A DNA stretch of 64,000 nt from Scytonema millei VB511283 (GCF_000817735.3 NZ_JTJC03000010.1:44620-108619); one strand, 5' to 3'. Positions 9,901 through 19,165 are shown, numbered from the stretch's first letter. Program-made: numbers and translations. Notes: generated from the sequence alone by a model not told the origin.

Positions 9901-10038
9901 GTAGCGGTAATGGGTAAGTCGTAAGTCGTAAGTCGTAAGTCGTAAGTGGCTGGCGGTTAGCGGCTAGTGGATAGATTATTTCCGGTCTAGCCACTAGCCA
10001 CTAGTCACTAGTCACTCTCTACTGAGAACTGATAACTG
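9901..10038. repeat. STRR block between natF and natG
   Basis: AAGTCGT heptamers (about four at 9918-9947) are followed by TAGTGGCTAG-type and ACTAGTC repeats and ending with an AACTGATA-type unit. No ORF or terminator is seen. Confidence 0.8.
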
Positions 10039-11124
10039 TTACCTGAACGGTGGAGCATAATGTAAGCCACCTTTCTCCCAGATATCGTTCTGACCGCGTG
10101 GTAAATTGAATGGCGTGCCAGGTCCAAGATTACGGTTGTAAATCTCGCCGTAGTTGCCGACTTTCCTCACCGCACGGGCAACAAAATCATTCGGTAAACC
10201 CGCACCTTGACCTAAATTTCCTTCCGTGCCTAGCAATCTTTTGACAACTGGGTCTTGGCTTTTGGCGAATTGGTCGATGTTTTGAGAATTAATCCCCAGT
10301 TCTTCGGCTTCAATTAAACCAAAGATCGTCCACTTAACTGCATCAAACCAGCGAGAGTCTCCGTTTTTCACGGCTGGCGTGAGTGGTTCTTTGGATAAAA
10401 GCGCATCTAGAATAATATTATCTTGCGGATTTTTCAGTGTTGTTCGACGGGATACCAATCCAGAGCGATCGGTACTCACAGCCTGACACCGACCCTGTTC
10501 GTATGCTGCGTAAACGGCATTAGCATCTTCAAATACTAGGGGGGTGTATTTCACTCCAATTTTACGCATCTGATCGGCGAAGTTTTGCTCGGTAGTGGTT
10601 CCCGTCTCCATGCAAACAGCTTTACCCTGCAAACCCTTCAAGTCTTTTGTCCCAGCAGATTTCTTCACCATTACGCCCTGACCGTCATAAAACGTCACGG
10701 GAAGAAACTCCAGCCCTACCGAAGTATCGCGACTCATCGTCCAAGTCGTATTACGGCTGAGGATATCGACTTCTCCCGCTTGCAGGGCAGTGAATCTCTC
10801 TTTTGCGTTCAGATTGCGGAAATCGACAGCATTCGGATCGTCAAATAAAGCCGCTGCGATCGCCCGACAGATATCCACGTCGAGTCCAGAATACTTACCT
10901 GCTTGGTCTACGTAGCTAAATCCTGGTAAAGTACCACTGACACCGCACGCCAGCCTGCCGCGAGACTTAGCTGCATCTAATGTACCCCCTCCCCCCCCTG
11001 CGGCTGGGCTGCCTGTTTGGGCGGTTCCCTGTGGCTGTGGTGACTGAGAATAAAATTGGCTGCAAGCAGCTAAAGGAGTTGCTACCAGCGCAACACCCAC
11101 TAGCAGTACACTCCTTTTGAACAT
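10039..11124 (-). CDS. natF: Amino-acid ABC transporter substrate-binding lipoprotein
   Basis: 361 residues when started at ATG 11124, which gives a clean lipoprotein signal peptide (MFKRSVLLVGVALVATPLAAC, Cys21). Upstream ATGs at 11172 and 11196 would bury this signal. The mature part is an SBP_bac_3 domain of the AapJ/NatF type (RGRLACGVSGTLPGFSY, DVDICRAIAAALF). A Gly-rich linker follows the lipid anchor. It captures amino acids in the periplasm for NatGH-BgtA. It is the first gene of the operon, as usual. Confidence 0.92.
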   Translation of the reverse strand: MFKRSVLLVGVALVATPLAACSQFYSQSPQPQGTAQTGSPAAGGGGGTLDAAKSRGRLACGVSGTLPGFSYVDQAGKYSGLDVDICRAIAAALFDDPNAVDFRNLNAKERFTALQAGEVDILSRNTTWTMSRDTSVGLEFLPVTFYDGQGVMVKKSAGTKDLKGLQGKAVCMETGTTTEQNFADQMRKIGVKYTPLVFEDANAVYAAYEQGRCQAVSTDRSGLVSRRTTLKNPQDNIILDALLSKEPLTPAVKNGDSRWFDAVKWTIFGLIEAEELGINSQNIDQFAKSQDPVVKRLLGTEGNLGQGAGLPNDFVARAVRKVGNYGEIYNRNLGPGTPFNLPRGQNDIWEKGGLHYAPPFR

Positions 11125-11248
11125 AAATAAATTTGTCCTACTCTTCTCTGTTTTTTTACGATGCACGCTCATACTAAGTGGTATCAATTGCCACAAAAGC
11201 GAGTGTTTCTCTGTAAATTTGATTAGTTAAACTCTACAGCATACCTGT

Positions 11249-11270
11249 GGGGCGCACAGATGTGCGCCCC
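11249..11270. repeat. Perfect palindrome GGGGCGCACA-GA-TGTGCGCCCC
   Basis: A 10-bp perfect stem with a 2-base loop lies between natF and the small exported protein. The same family occurs at 26785-26816. It is a dispersed element, not obviously a terminator, since the sequence that follows is TACTAAAATA. Confidence 0.7.
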
Positions 11271-11296
11271 TACTAAAATACGTAAAAATTGCACCG

Positions 11297-11530
11297 TTAA
11301 TTCTGATACGAACGACCGCGCCTATAAAGAGTTACTCCTAGAGCAATTCCAGGAATAGTCAAAACTGCTACCCAAGGAGAACGCCACCAATCAATTGTTT
11401 GCGTCGTGTAGCTGTTCCGATATCTACTGCAAGGATAAGATTGAGCTGGATCGACAGAAGAAAATAAAACTCCACCCGCGATCGCAGTTGTGGATAAGAT
11501 AGCCGCCAACGATAATTTTGCTGCTTTCAT
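11297..11530 (-). CDS. Small exported or membrane protein of unknown function
   Basis: 77 residues: a signal peptide or first helix (KLSLAAILSTTAIAGGVLF, cut near AQS), a short hydrophilic part with one Cys, then a second hydrophobic stretch (SPWVAVLTIPGIALGVTLY) and a basic tail. AAGGGAG lies about ten bases before the ATG, which supports translation. No family recognised. It stands alone between natF and the DUF218 gene, divergent from the latter. Confidence 0.6.
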   Translation of the reverse strand: MKAAKLSLAAILSTTAIAGGVLFSSVDPAQSYPCSRYRNSYTTQTIDWWRSPWVAVLTIPGIALGVTLYRRGRSYQN

Positions 11531-11759
11531 TGTGCATAACTCCCTTAGCTATTACCAGTTCAACTCAAGTCGCCTGACAGAAGCATTAATTTTTATAAAT
11601 TGTAATTTTCTTCCCAATAATTTTCCAAAATTTCTTTTGACCTCAGCCACCCTACACTATTGCCTGCTACCCTAGATATTCGTGTTGTTGCGCTGAAGCT
11701 CTGTTAAAGTTCTGAAAAAGCGACGTTACCGACGGGTCAAGCCGCGAAAATCTGGGCGT

Positions 11760-12290
11760 ATGGGTTGGTGTTGTCTGATGCTACTACTGCCTACCTTATT
11801 GTGGCTGGGATACAAAGAGGTGAAAAGCCAGTTGGAGCCATATCAAGCAATTCTCGTCCTCGGCGGTTCAGTCCAACGAGAGAAGTTTGCGATTGAATTT
11901 GCACGGAACAAGCCAGATTTACCAATTTGGGTTTCTGGTGGAAGTCCGAAAGAATACGCCCGTAATTTATTTACCCAAGCTGGTGTCGATCGCAGTCGCT
12001 TGCATTTAGACTACCAGGCAGTCGATACGGTCACAAACTTTACTACTTTAGTCGGCGAGTTTCAAAAGCGGGGCATCAAGAAGATCTACCTGATCACGTC
12101 TGATTATCATATGCGCCGTGCCGAAACAATCGGTCAAATTGTCTTAGGTAGTCGTGGGATTGATTTTACCCCGATTTCCGTTCCCTCCAAGCGATCGCCA
12201 GAACCCTACAACAAAACCATCCGCGACGGAGGTAGAGCTTTGCTCTGGGTGCTGACAGGACGCACGGGTTCGACATTGACGAAAAGATAA
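11760..12290 (+). CDS. YdcF/DUF218-family membrane-anchored protein
   Basis: 176 residues: a membrane anchor (CLMLLLPTLLWLGY), then a DUF218 domain with LVLGGS, WVSGGSPKEYA, DTVTNF and the ITSDYHMRRA motif. The family (YdcF/SanA/ElyC) acts at the envelope and its chemistry is poorly known. The start is unclear. The same frame is open upstream to 11697 and reads LKKRRYRRVKPRKSGR, a plausible positively charged cytoplasmic tail, but that stretch has no ATG, GTG or TTG. A CTG at 11712 is the only near-standard candidate. The family call is good. Confidence 0.85.
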   Translation: MGWCCLMLLLPTLLWLGYKEVKSQLEPYQAILVLGGSVQREKFAIEFARNKPDLPIWVSGGSPKEYARNLFTQAGVDRSRLHLDYQAVDTVTNFTTLVGEFQKRGIKKIYLITSDYHMRRAETIGQIVLGSRGIDFTPISVPSKRSPEPYNKTIRDGGRALLWVLTGRTGSTLTKR

Positions 12291-12523
12291 GTCAGAAGTC
12301 GGGCGTCGGTGAAGAGAGCTGAGAGAGCTGGGGAAGCTGGGGCAGAAAAAACAACTGTTAACCGTCAACTGTCAGCCGTCAACTAACAATCAATTACCAA
12401 TTACCCGTTACCTCTCACCTCTTGATAGATGTGATTTTAGATTTGACAGATTAAATTTATGTTGATTACCCATGTTTGTTTGTGGTGGCGATCGCGGTTC
12501 GATGAGCCACTGTTTATGTATCT
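12291..12523. repeat. Repeat-rich intergenic region
   Basis: AGAGCTG/AAGCTGGG units, AACTGTCAAC-type units and AATTACCA units fill 12300-12420. The remainder up to the UV endonuclease gene shows no clear promoter. Confidence 0.6.
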
Positions 12524-13453
12524 ATGATTATCGATTCAAGCAGTACAAAATTATTATCTCGCGCCAGCGATCGCTCTAAATTGGGTTTAGTTTGTATCAC
12601 CGTTTCTAAAGCAGTCCGCTATCGTACCATGACGCGGACGCGCTACCTCAAGTTGAGTGCAGCAGAACGGGAAACTGTCTTGCGAGAACTGTATCTAAGC
12701 AATTTAACTCGCTTGGATGCGGCAATATCTTTTTGTCAAACAAACCAAATCTTCCTCTATCGAATGCCTTCGGGTTTGTTTCCCCTGAGTGACATGGAAG
12801 ACGGCATCGGACAAGCTATCTTAGCAGAAATGGCTGCCGATTTAGCCGCAGTGGGAACGCGATCGCAACTACTGGGCATCCGAATGGTACTCCATCCCGA
12901 TCAATTTGTGGTACTAAGTTCTGACTCGCCACAAGTCGTGGAAAACAGTATCAAAATTTTGACACAACATGCCCAAATTATGGACTTGCTCAGTTTACCG
13001 CGATCGGCTTGGGCGTGTATGAATATTCACGGAGGCAAAGCTCAGAGAACTGCGCAATTGGTGCAAGTTGTCAATCGTCTTCCAGAAGCAATTAAAAGCC
13101 GCCTCACTTTTGAAAATGACGAATATGCCTACAGTGCTGAGGAAATCTTAGCCGTTTGTCAGCAGGCAAAAGTCCCAATGGTCTTTGACGCTCACCATCA
13201 CATTTGTCACGAGAAACTAGAAAGCTACGATCATCCCTCCGTAGCCGAGATGTTTTATGCTGCTAGATCGACGTGGGAAAATCCAGATTGGCAACTCGTC
13301 CACATTTCTAACGGTGAAGCAGCTTTCGGTGACAGACAGCATAGCGAATTTATTACCGTTATGCCTAGTATCTACCGAGAAGCGCCCTGGATTGAAATTG
13401 AAGCTAAGGCAAAAGAAGAAGCGATCGCGGCTTTGACCAACAACAATTGGTGA
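12524..13453 (+). CDS. uvsE: UV damage endonuclease UvsE/UvdE
   Basis: 309 residues, TIM-barrel fold with three metals. It nicks DNA 5' of UV photoproducts and other lesions, starting repair independent of UvrABC. Conserved blocks: LGLVCITVS, RTRYLKLS, RMVLHPDQFVVLSS, NIHGG, LTFENDE and FDAHHH, which include the metal-binding His, Glu and Asp. About 18 residues before LGLVC are extra relative to many homologues, so the start could be internal, but no better ATG is seen. It stands alone, which fits its role as a single-protein repair system. Confidence 0.95.
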   Translation: MIIDSSSTKLLSRASDRSKLGLVCITVSKAVRYRTMTRTRYLKLSAAERETVLRELYLSNLTRLDAAISFCQTNQIFLYRMPSGLFPLSDMEDGIGQAILAEMAADLAAVGTRSQLLGIRMVLHPDQFVVLSSDSPQVVENSIKILTQHAQIMDLLSLPRSAWACMNIHGGKAQRTAQLVQVVNRLPEAIKSRLTFENDEYAYSAEEILAVCQQAKVPMVFDAHHHICHEKLESYDHPSVAEMFYAARSTWENPDWQLVHISNGEAAFGDRQHSEFITVMPSIYREAPWIEIEAKAKEEAIAALTNNNW

Positions 13454-13527
13454 TAATATTTGCTGTTATCGCTGCTTAACTGCGAAACCTGCATTCTTGA
13501 TGCGAGCAGAATTTGGTTGAAATCAAT

Positions 13528-14946
13528 ATGTCATCTCTGCAAAAAACTCAAATAGCATTTCGTCCAGTACGGCGCTTTCTCTGGCTAGAACGATTGATTG
13601 CTCTTGTGGTTTTACTGAATTTCTTCCTTGTCTTGTTTGATTTATCATATATTCCCTGGCGAGACTTTTATTTTGAGAAAGTTCCTCAAATTGTTCAGCA
13701 CTACGATCCCATTAAAGGTATCGAACCTCATCGAGAAACAACCCGATATCTGGCTCAATTTCAACAAATCAAACAACAAATCGAGCAGACGGGTATTCAG
13801 TCCCCAGAAGTCGAAAATTTATTAGCTCAAATGCGGCAACTTAGCGATGAGTTAATCGAAGATAACCCTTTTGCGATCGCCCAGAAAACCGGACATTTAG
13901 AAAAGATCAAAAATCAAGTCCGCGATCGCGTCCATATTAACTCAGCTCATCAAGCTTTTGATACTTTTTGGAGTCAGGCTTATCTCAATCGCGCAGGCTG
14001 GGAGCGAGAATTAGATTTCTTCACGACAAATCTTCAACCGCTCATAGAAACTAACTACTATCGTGGCATTAATACCCGAGGTAGATTCATCGATCGCTTT
14101 TGGCTCATTGACATACCTTTCATCGCTTTTTTTGGCTTAGAAATTCTGATTCGCACTTTCTTTATCAGCCGTCAAAGACCAGATTTAAATTGGCTAGAGG
14201 CACTGCTAAGGCGTTGGTACGATTTATTTCTCCTCTTACCATTTTGGCGCTGGCTGAGGGTAATTCCAGTAACAATACGGCTTTATCAAGCACAATTATT
14301 AAATCTCGAACCTGTTCGCAAGCAAATTAAATATGATTTTGTCACTAATTTCGCTGAAGAAATGACAGAAATTGTTGGCGTGCGGTTAATCGATCAAATG
14401 CAAGACTCAATCGAACGGGGTGATGCAGCTGAGTGGTTATTAAGGACGGGACGTTACCAACCCTATATCAATATTAATAACACTAATGAAGTGCAAGAAA
14501 TTGCTAATCGCTTACTGCGCATGACAATTTATCAAGTCATTCCCAAAGTCCAAACTGATATTGAATCATTACTCCACTACAGTATCGAAAATGCCATTAA
14601 GAAAACTCAAATGTACCAGCAAATACAGCATTTACCAGGTATGGAAACTCTACCTCGTCAAGTTTCATCAAAATTAGCTAACGATATTTCTCAATCTACC
14701 TACACAACTTTAACCAATTTACTTGAAGATCCCGTAGTTATAGAAAAATCAAGTCACTTAATTCAAAATTTTAGTATTGCCCTGGAAACAGAAGTTAAAA
14801 AACAGCATAACTTGCAAGCACTCAAGTCATTATTTGTAGACTTACTAGAAGAAGTCAAAATTAATTACGTCAAAGATATTGCCCAAGGTGGAGTTGAAAG
14901 AAGTTGGGAAGAAGCAAATCAATTGCGCCGTATCATCCGTCAGTAG
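13528..14946 (+). CDS. Large membrane protein of unknown function
   Basis: 472 residues from ATG 13528 (a TTG at 13513 would add five). One helix near the N-terminus (LIALVVLLNFFLVLFDLSYIPW), a soluble alpha-helical region of about 150 residues, a pair of hydrophobic stretches near 195-250 (FWLIDIPFIAFFGLEILIRTFF and a Trp-rich LLLPFWRWLRVIP), then a long soluble tail. No catalytic motif is recognised. I believe homologues are conserved in cyanobacteria, but a search is needed to confirm. A repeat with a 43-bp palindrome follows the gene. Confidence 0.7.
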   Translation: MSSLQKTQIAFRPVRRFLWLERLIALVVLLNFFLVLFDLSYIPWRDFYFEKVPQIVQHYDPIKGIEPHRETTRYLAQFQQIKQQIEQTGIQSPEVENLLAQMRQLSDELIEDNPFAIAQKTGHLEKIKNQVRDRVHINSAHQAFDTFWSQAYLNRAGWERELDFFTTNLQPLIETNYYRGINTRGRFIDRFWLIDIPFIAFFGLEILIRTFFISRQRPDLNWLEALLRRWYDLFLLLPFWRWLRVIPVTIRLYQAQLLNLEPVRKQIKYDFVTNFAEEMTEIVGVRLIDQMQDSIERGDAAEWLLRTGRYQPYININNTNEVQEIANRLLRMTIYQVIPKVQTDIESLLHYSIENAIKKTQMYQQIQHLPGMETLPRQVSSKLANDISQSTYTTLTNLLEDPVVIEKSSHLIQNFSIALETEVKKQHNLQALKSLFVDLLEEVKINYVKDIAQGGVERSWEEANQLRRIIRQ

Positions 14947-14964
14947 AAGTAAATTTTTAGCAAT

Positions 14965-15069
14965 ATGTCACGCAAAGACAAGGACACTTGCGTGCGAGTG
15001 TATCCCCCGTTGAGCAAAGTGTCCGCGCAAAGGCGCAAAGGGTGCTTAGCGTCTCTGCGTCTTTGCGCG
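14965..15069. repeat. Dispersed repeat with nested 43-bp palindrome (copy 1)
   Basis: ATGTCACGCAAAGACAA leads into a 43-bp core (14982-15024) that starts GGACACTTGCG and ends AGCAAAGTGTCC, then CGCGCAAAGGCGCAAAGG and TCTGCGTCTTTGCG. A nearly identical copy, including flanks, lies at 46053-46157. The core alone recurs at 34224-34266 in a different context. Confidence 0.9.
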
Positions 15070-15132
15070 AAACAAATCTTAAGAATCGAATTCCCAGCTA
15101 CAATTAAGAAATGTTAAGAAAAATTTGTGAGT

Positions 15133-15792
15133 ATGATGCAAAATACAGCTGATGCTGGAACGAGTGCAATAACTCAACTGACAGCAATTAATGCAGCTAA
15201 GGTGCTGACGGTTATTTGCCTAACAATTTGTGCAATCGTTTTTGGCATATCCGACTTACGCCAAGTTATCTATCTTTGTTTACACGTTAGCTATTGTCTA
15301 TGGTGGCTGCTAGAACAGTGGTTCTTTCCTAACCGACGACAGATATTTAACGAACCCATAGGAGTAGGAGGTTTTAGCTTCACTTTGATATTTGTCGGAG
15401 TATTCTATACCTTACCTGGATATTTGGCATTTACCAACCCAACACCTATTTCTGCACTTGCAATAGCGATCGCCATACCACTTTACATCTTCGGGACTCT
15501 AATTAATACCACTGCTGACGTACAAAAACTAACTGCTAAGCAATACGGGGTAGGTTTAGTGCAGGATGGAGTTTGGAGATTTTCCCGCAATATTAACTAC
15601 TTCGGTGATTTGATACGCTATCTCAGTTTTAGCGTCGTTGCGGGTTCTTTATGGGCTTATCTCGTACCAGGAACTATTACCCTCCTCTATCTCCAGCGGA
15701 TTTCTCAGAAAGAACAAACTATGTCTGACAAGTATGGCGAGTATGCAGCGTATCAAGAGTCTAGCAGCCGCTTGATTCCTTTTCTTTGGTGA
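15133..15792 (+). CDS. Membrane methyltransferase-like protein (ICMT/DUF1295 superfamily)
   Basis: 219 residues with five or six membrane helices. The C-terminal part (YGVGLVQDGVWRFSRNINYFGDLIRYLSF ... KYGEYAAYQESSSRLIPFLW) is the isoprenylcysteine methyltransferase / steroid reductase-like fold, in which RN(I)NY.G binds the cofactor and the closing E..Y..Y..R..PF motif is typical. Substrate unknown. GTG 15127 is an alternative start two codons upstream. It stands alone. Confidence 0.8.
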   Translation: MMQNTADAGTSAITQLTAINAAKVLTVICLTICAIVFGISDLRQVIYLCLHVSYCLWWLLEQWFFPNRRQIFNEPIGVGGFSFTLIFVGVFYTLPGYLAFTNPTPISALAIAIAIPLYIFGTLINTTADVQKLTAKQYGVGLVQDGVWRFSRNINYFGDLIRYLSFSVVAGSLWAYLVPGTITLLYLQRISQKEQTMSDKYGEYAAYQESSSRLIPFLW

Positions 15793-15867
15793 GTCAGGGC
15801 AGCATACCATATCCATTCTGAGAAGGCGTACAATCGTGCGCCCTCAAGCCATGCCAAAATTAATAAT

Positions 15868-15928
15868 TCGTACTCATAACGAGTATGATATACTTGACAT
15901 TCAGGTAATATCTTTTTACACATGTAAA
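15868..15928 (+). promoter_or_regulatory. Candidate promoter with two dyads upstream of the ZIP transporter
   Basis: A TTGACA -35-like hexamer is at 15894-15899. Upstream, ACTC-ATAAC-GAGT forms a short dyad at 15872-15884. Downstream, TTTACA-CA-TGTAAA is a perfect 14-bp palindrome at 15915-15928, where a -10 box would sit. This is consistent with a metal-responsive operator, but no known Zur or Fur consensus is matched. Confidence 0.4.
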
Positions 15929-15990
15929 CCCAAGCAACATGTATTTAAATTGCTATTTCACCATTACTATCACTACTGCGATCGCTATTT

Positions 15991-16767
15991 ATGAACGTCG
16001 TTCTGGTTGGATTTCTTGCTAGTCTACTCGCTGGACTGGCAACTTTTGTTGGAGCTTTACCAATTTTACTACCAATTAATTTGACCCAGAGAATCCAGGG
16101 AATTATGTTGGGGTTTGGTGGGGGAGTCATGTTAGCAGCTACAGCTTTTTCTCTCATCGTTCCAGGCACGGAAGCAGCAGAAAACATTGGTTATTCCAGG
16201 GCGATCGCTGCTTTAATTATGGTTATAGGTATTTTGTTGGGCGGATTGTTTTTACAAATTGCCCACCATGCTTTACCGCACGAACATTTTTTCAAAGGGC
16301 GAGAAAATTGTCGAGGTAAAAGTATGAAACAAATTTGGTTATTTATCGCCGCAATTACAATTCATAACTTTCCTGAAGGATTAGCTGTGGGAGTCAGTTT
16401 TGGAAGTGGAAATATCGAACAAGGGCTACCTGTTGCTGTAGGTATTGGCTTACAAAATATGCCAGAAGGTTTAGTAGTAGCCCTCTCATTAATCTCAGAA
16501 AGATATTCTACTAGCTATGCTTTAGGAGTTTCTCTACTTACGGGTTTAGTAGAGCCTTTGGGCGGTTTAGTTGGTGCTGGCGTAGCAAGTATAGCTCAGT
16601 TTGTTTTACCCTGGGCAATGGCATTTGCAGCCGGAGCAATGCTATTCGTAATCAGCGACGATATTATCCCCGAATCGCACCGTAAAGGATTAGAAACAGA
16701 GGGAACTATTGGTGTCATGTTAGGTTTTGTGGTAATGATGTTTTTAGATATTGCATTAGGTGGATAG
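15991..16767 (+). CDS. ZIP-family divalent metal transporter (ZupT-like)
   Basis: 258 residues, eight predicted helices. The metal-binding helix IV motif HNFPEGLAVGV and helix V motif QNMPEGLVVAL are intact, and a short His-bearing loop (HHALPHEHF) lies between helices III and IV. These proteins import Zn, Fe or Mn across the inner membrane. ATG 15991 directly follows a GCGATCGC octamer; no strong Shine-Dalgarno is seen. Two dyads upstream suggest metal-dependent control. Confidence 0.92.
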   Translation: MNVVLVGFLASLLAGLATFVGALPILLPINLTQRIQGIMLGFGGGVMLAATAFSLIVPGTEAAENIGYSRAIAALIMVIGILLGGLFLQIAHHALPHEHFFKGRENCRGKSMKQIWLFIAAITIHNFPEGLAVGVSFGSGNIEQGLPVAVGIGLQNMPEGLVVALSLISERYSTSYALGVSLLTGLVEPLGGLVGAGVASIAQFVLPWAMAFAAGAMLFVISDDIIPESHRKGLETEGTIGVMLGFVVMMFLDIALGG

Positions 16768-16842
16768 TCAGTTGACAGTTATCAGTTATCAGTTGTCAAG
16801 AAAGTGGTTTTGAATTTTGACTTTTAACTTTTGACTTTTGAC

Positions 16843-17142
16843 TTAATCTTTCGATTCTAATTGTTTGATTTTCCGCTCTAATTCAAATTCGCGATCGCTC
16901 ACAATTGTTTCTAAATTGGCGATGCGTTGCTCAAGCTGTTTTGGATCGCTATTTGTTAACGATTTATATTTATTGTCATCGCGCCAGACAAAGTACGTAC
17001 CTGTAGCAGCTCCGGCGATCGCGGCTAGCGGTAAAATAGGACCACTCCTAGTTACGCTTGAAAGTGGAATGCAAATTGCTAGCATTCCTGTGGCAAAAGC
17101 CCAAATTTTTGAAGTTGCAGCAACGCGGATATCTTTACTCAT
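16843..17142 (-). CDS. Small membrane protein with C-terminal coiled coil
   Basis: 99 residues: a helical hairpin of two hydrophobic stretches (IWAFATGMLAICIPLSS and ILPLAAIAGAATGTYFVW), then an acidic/basic helix with heptad spacing (LEQRIANLETIVSDREFELERKIKQLES). No family recognised. It is convergent with the ZIP gene. Confidence 0.55.
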   Translation of the reverse strand: MSKDIRVAATSKIWAFATGMLAICIPLSSVTRSGPILPLAAIAGAATGTYFVWRDDNKYKSLTNSDPKQLEQRIANLETIVSDREFELERKIKQLESKD

Positions 17143-17519
17143 TGCCTGCTTCCTATACGGAGATTACTGACAAACTATTTAATTTTACTGTAGCAACGAT
17201 TTTCAGTATCTTTTCGTCAGCTTTGCAAAAATTTTACCAGTTCGTCCGAACTACGTAGCACGTGCCTGCATCGATCTGCTTACGCACGATCGTGATTATT
17301 ATATAAATCTCTTCAGTCAAAATAGAATTTCGCTTGTTTTTGCATGTTATTCATAATTTTAAGCCCTTAAACTTTAAGTAGATATACTACGGTAACAAAA
17401 GCGATCTCCTGGATATAATCGCGATTATCCATCTATGAGATATCTGCAAAATAGTAGATTCGACAGTTAACCAGAATATTTTTGCTTTTTGCCACAGTTT
17501 TATTGCTAATCAAAAAAAT
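17143..17519. other. Intergenic region, 377 bp
   Basis: AT-rich upstream region shared by the small membrane protein and the divergent CsgG-like gene. It contains ACGATCGTGATTAT and ATATACTACGG-like stretches but no promoter or RNA fold I can defend. Confidence 0.4.
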
Positions 17520-18548
17520 ATGCGAACTCATGTGAAATTAGCGACTCGTTCGCTGAATTTGTTATGTGTTTTTGGTTTATTGAGTACGACTAATTTAACT
17601 TTGCTGACACCTAAAGTTCATGCTCAAATTCCCGAAAAAACTGAAACTAACCAAATAGCTAACCAAACACAAACAACGCAACGTCAGCGAGTTGCCGTAC
17701 TAGACTTTGATTTTGCCGATACTGGCAGTGTTAATTTTGCTAATATCTTTGGTGGTGCTAGCCCAGCCCAAGGAGTGAGTAACTTAATTACAAATGCATT
17801 AGTGAAAGATGGTTCTTATAGTGTCATCGAACGGAGTAAAATTGACGCTATTTTACAGGAACAAAACTTAGGTGCTTCGGGACGGATAAATCCAGAAACC
17901 GCTGCTCAAATTGGTAGAGTTTTGGGAGTTGATGCTGTCATAATTGGTGCGGTGACTCAATTTAATATTGAAGCAAATAATTCTGGTAACGGCTTTTGCG
18001 TTTTTGGAGTTTGTTCGGCTAAACAAAAAAGTCGGGCGATCGTGCAAATTGATGCTAGACTCGTCAGCACGACTACCGCAGAAATTCTCGCAGCAACTCA
18101 AGGTAAAGGAGAAGTTGATAAAAAAAGTAAAGCTTTAAATGTGGGTGGTATTTATCACGAGTCAAAAAATGCCGATCCTGAAACTTTATTGAGTGCAGCC
18201 GCAGAACTCGCTGTCAATGAAATTACCCGAGAAATCGTTGCTTCTGCCTCCAAAGTGACTACAGCAGCTTCGTTTACACCGAATGTTAATGCTGTAGTTG
18301 CTGATGTCACCAATAATTTAGTCACAATTAACAAAGGACAGGAAGCAGGCTTAAAAACAGGAATGAAAATCTCGGTCGAGCGAGTAGCTAAAGAAATTAA
18401 AGACCCTGAAACTGGCAAAACTCTCCGTGCTTTAACGTCTCCGATTGGTACGATTGAATTAACAGAAGTCGGTCAAGGTTTTGCCACTGGTAAAGTTACA
18501 AATGGTACGGGTTTTAAACGAGGAGATATGGCAAAAGCCGGACAATAG
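17520..18548 (+). CDS. CsgG-family outer-membrane/periplasmic protein
   Basis: 342 residues. Signal peptide (LNLLCVFGLLSTTNLTLLTPKVHAQ), then a CsgG domain: RVAVLDFDFADTG, SNLITNALVKDGSYSVIERSKIDAILQEQNLGASG, AAQIGRVLGVDAVIIGAVTQF. The C-terminal third (VADVTNNLVTINKGQEAGLKTGMKISVER) looks like a FlgT-type beta domain. Curli CsgG is an outer-membrane secretion pore with an acylated Cys; the signal here is not a lipobox, so a pore role is not proven. A strong terminator follows directly. Confidence 0.88.
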   Translation: MRTHVKLATRSLNLLCVFGLLSTTNLTLLTPKVHAQIPEKTETNQIANQTQTTQRQRVAVLDFDFADTGSVNFANIFGGASPAQGVSNLITNALVKDGSYSVIERSKIDAILQEQNLGASGRINPETAAQIGRVLGVDAVIIGAVTQFNIEANNSGNGFCVFGVCSAKQKSRAIVQIDARLVSTTTAEILAATQGKGEVDKKSKALNVGGIYHESKNADPETLLSAAAELAVNEITREIVASASKVTTAASFTPNVNAVVADVTNNLVTINKGQEAGLKTGMKISVERVAKEIKDPETGKTLRALTSPIGTIELTEVGQGFATGKVTNGTGFKRGDMAKAGQ

Positions 18549-18572
18549 AGAGGAATTAGGGATCAAATGTAG

Positions 18573-18595
18573 GGTGGGCAATGCCCACCTTTTTT
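18573..18595 (+). terminator. Rho-independent terminator after the CsgG-like gene
   Basis: GGTGGGC (18573-18579), loop AAT, GCCCACC (18583-18589), then six T (18590-18595). It lies 25 bp after the stop codon. Confidence 0.92.
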
Positions 18596-18757
18596 ATCGT
18601 CTATGGCTCGTGACCAATGACTCGCGATCGATGACAAATAACCAATGACAAATGACAAACGATCGCTAACAAACGACCAATACCTGTAATAATTAAGATA
18701 TTTAGAAGTTTCAAAAATCGCTTTCAGTCAGAGTGACTGTAAGGTAAAAATACCAAA

Positions 18758-19165
18758 ATGACTAATGCGAATACTAGCAACGCCAGACCGTTTTTCTACC
18801 CCAACCGCACCTTAGAGCGGGCGCGTCGGGCGCTGATTTGTTCTAGTTTTAACTTACACTTATTCCAGGCAATGATAGCTCAAAGCGTGCCAGTCATGGC
18901 GATCGCAGGCAACTCTGGTATGGAAAAAGGCTATAGCCAACGCCCATTAACAGAACTTGCAGTAGACAACGAACTCTTTTGGCTGATTCAAGTCGGCATT
19001 TTGCGACGCGAGGTAGACGGACAGGGAATCACAGATAGTTTTCGGCTCACGCCTCTGGGCAGACAGCTAGTAGAGCGATACGCTCAGCATGGTAAGTGGG
19101 ATACTCCAACGTGGCGCGATCGCCTTTACAATACCCTGAGTCGCTGGCTGCGACTGCCTTTTTAG
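18758..19165 (+). CDS. Npun_F0494-family conserved cyanobacterial protein
   Basis: 135 residues, all-alpha. It contains FFYPNRTLERARRALICSSFN, SGMEKGYSQRPLTELAVDNELFWLIQVGILRREVDGQGITDSFRLTPLGRQL, which resembles a winged-helix arrangement (helix-turn-helix then a strand reading FRLTPLGRQL). The function is not known. It is the gene before cobQ with a 120-bp gap. The family recognition is from memory and should be checked. Confidence 0.75.
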   Translation: MTNANTSNARPFFYPNRTLERARRALICSSFNLHLFQAMIAQSVPVMAIAGNSGMEKGYSQRPLTELAVDNELFWLIQVGILRREVDGQGITDSFRLTPLGRQLVERYAQHGKWDTPTWRDRLYNTLSRWLRLPF

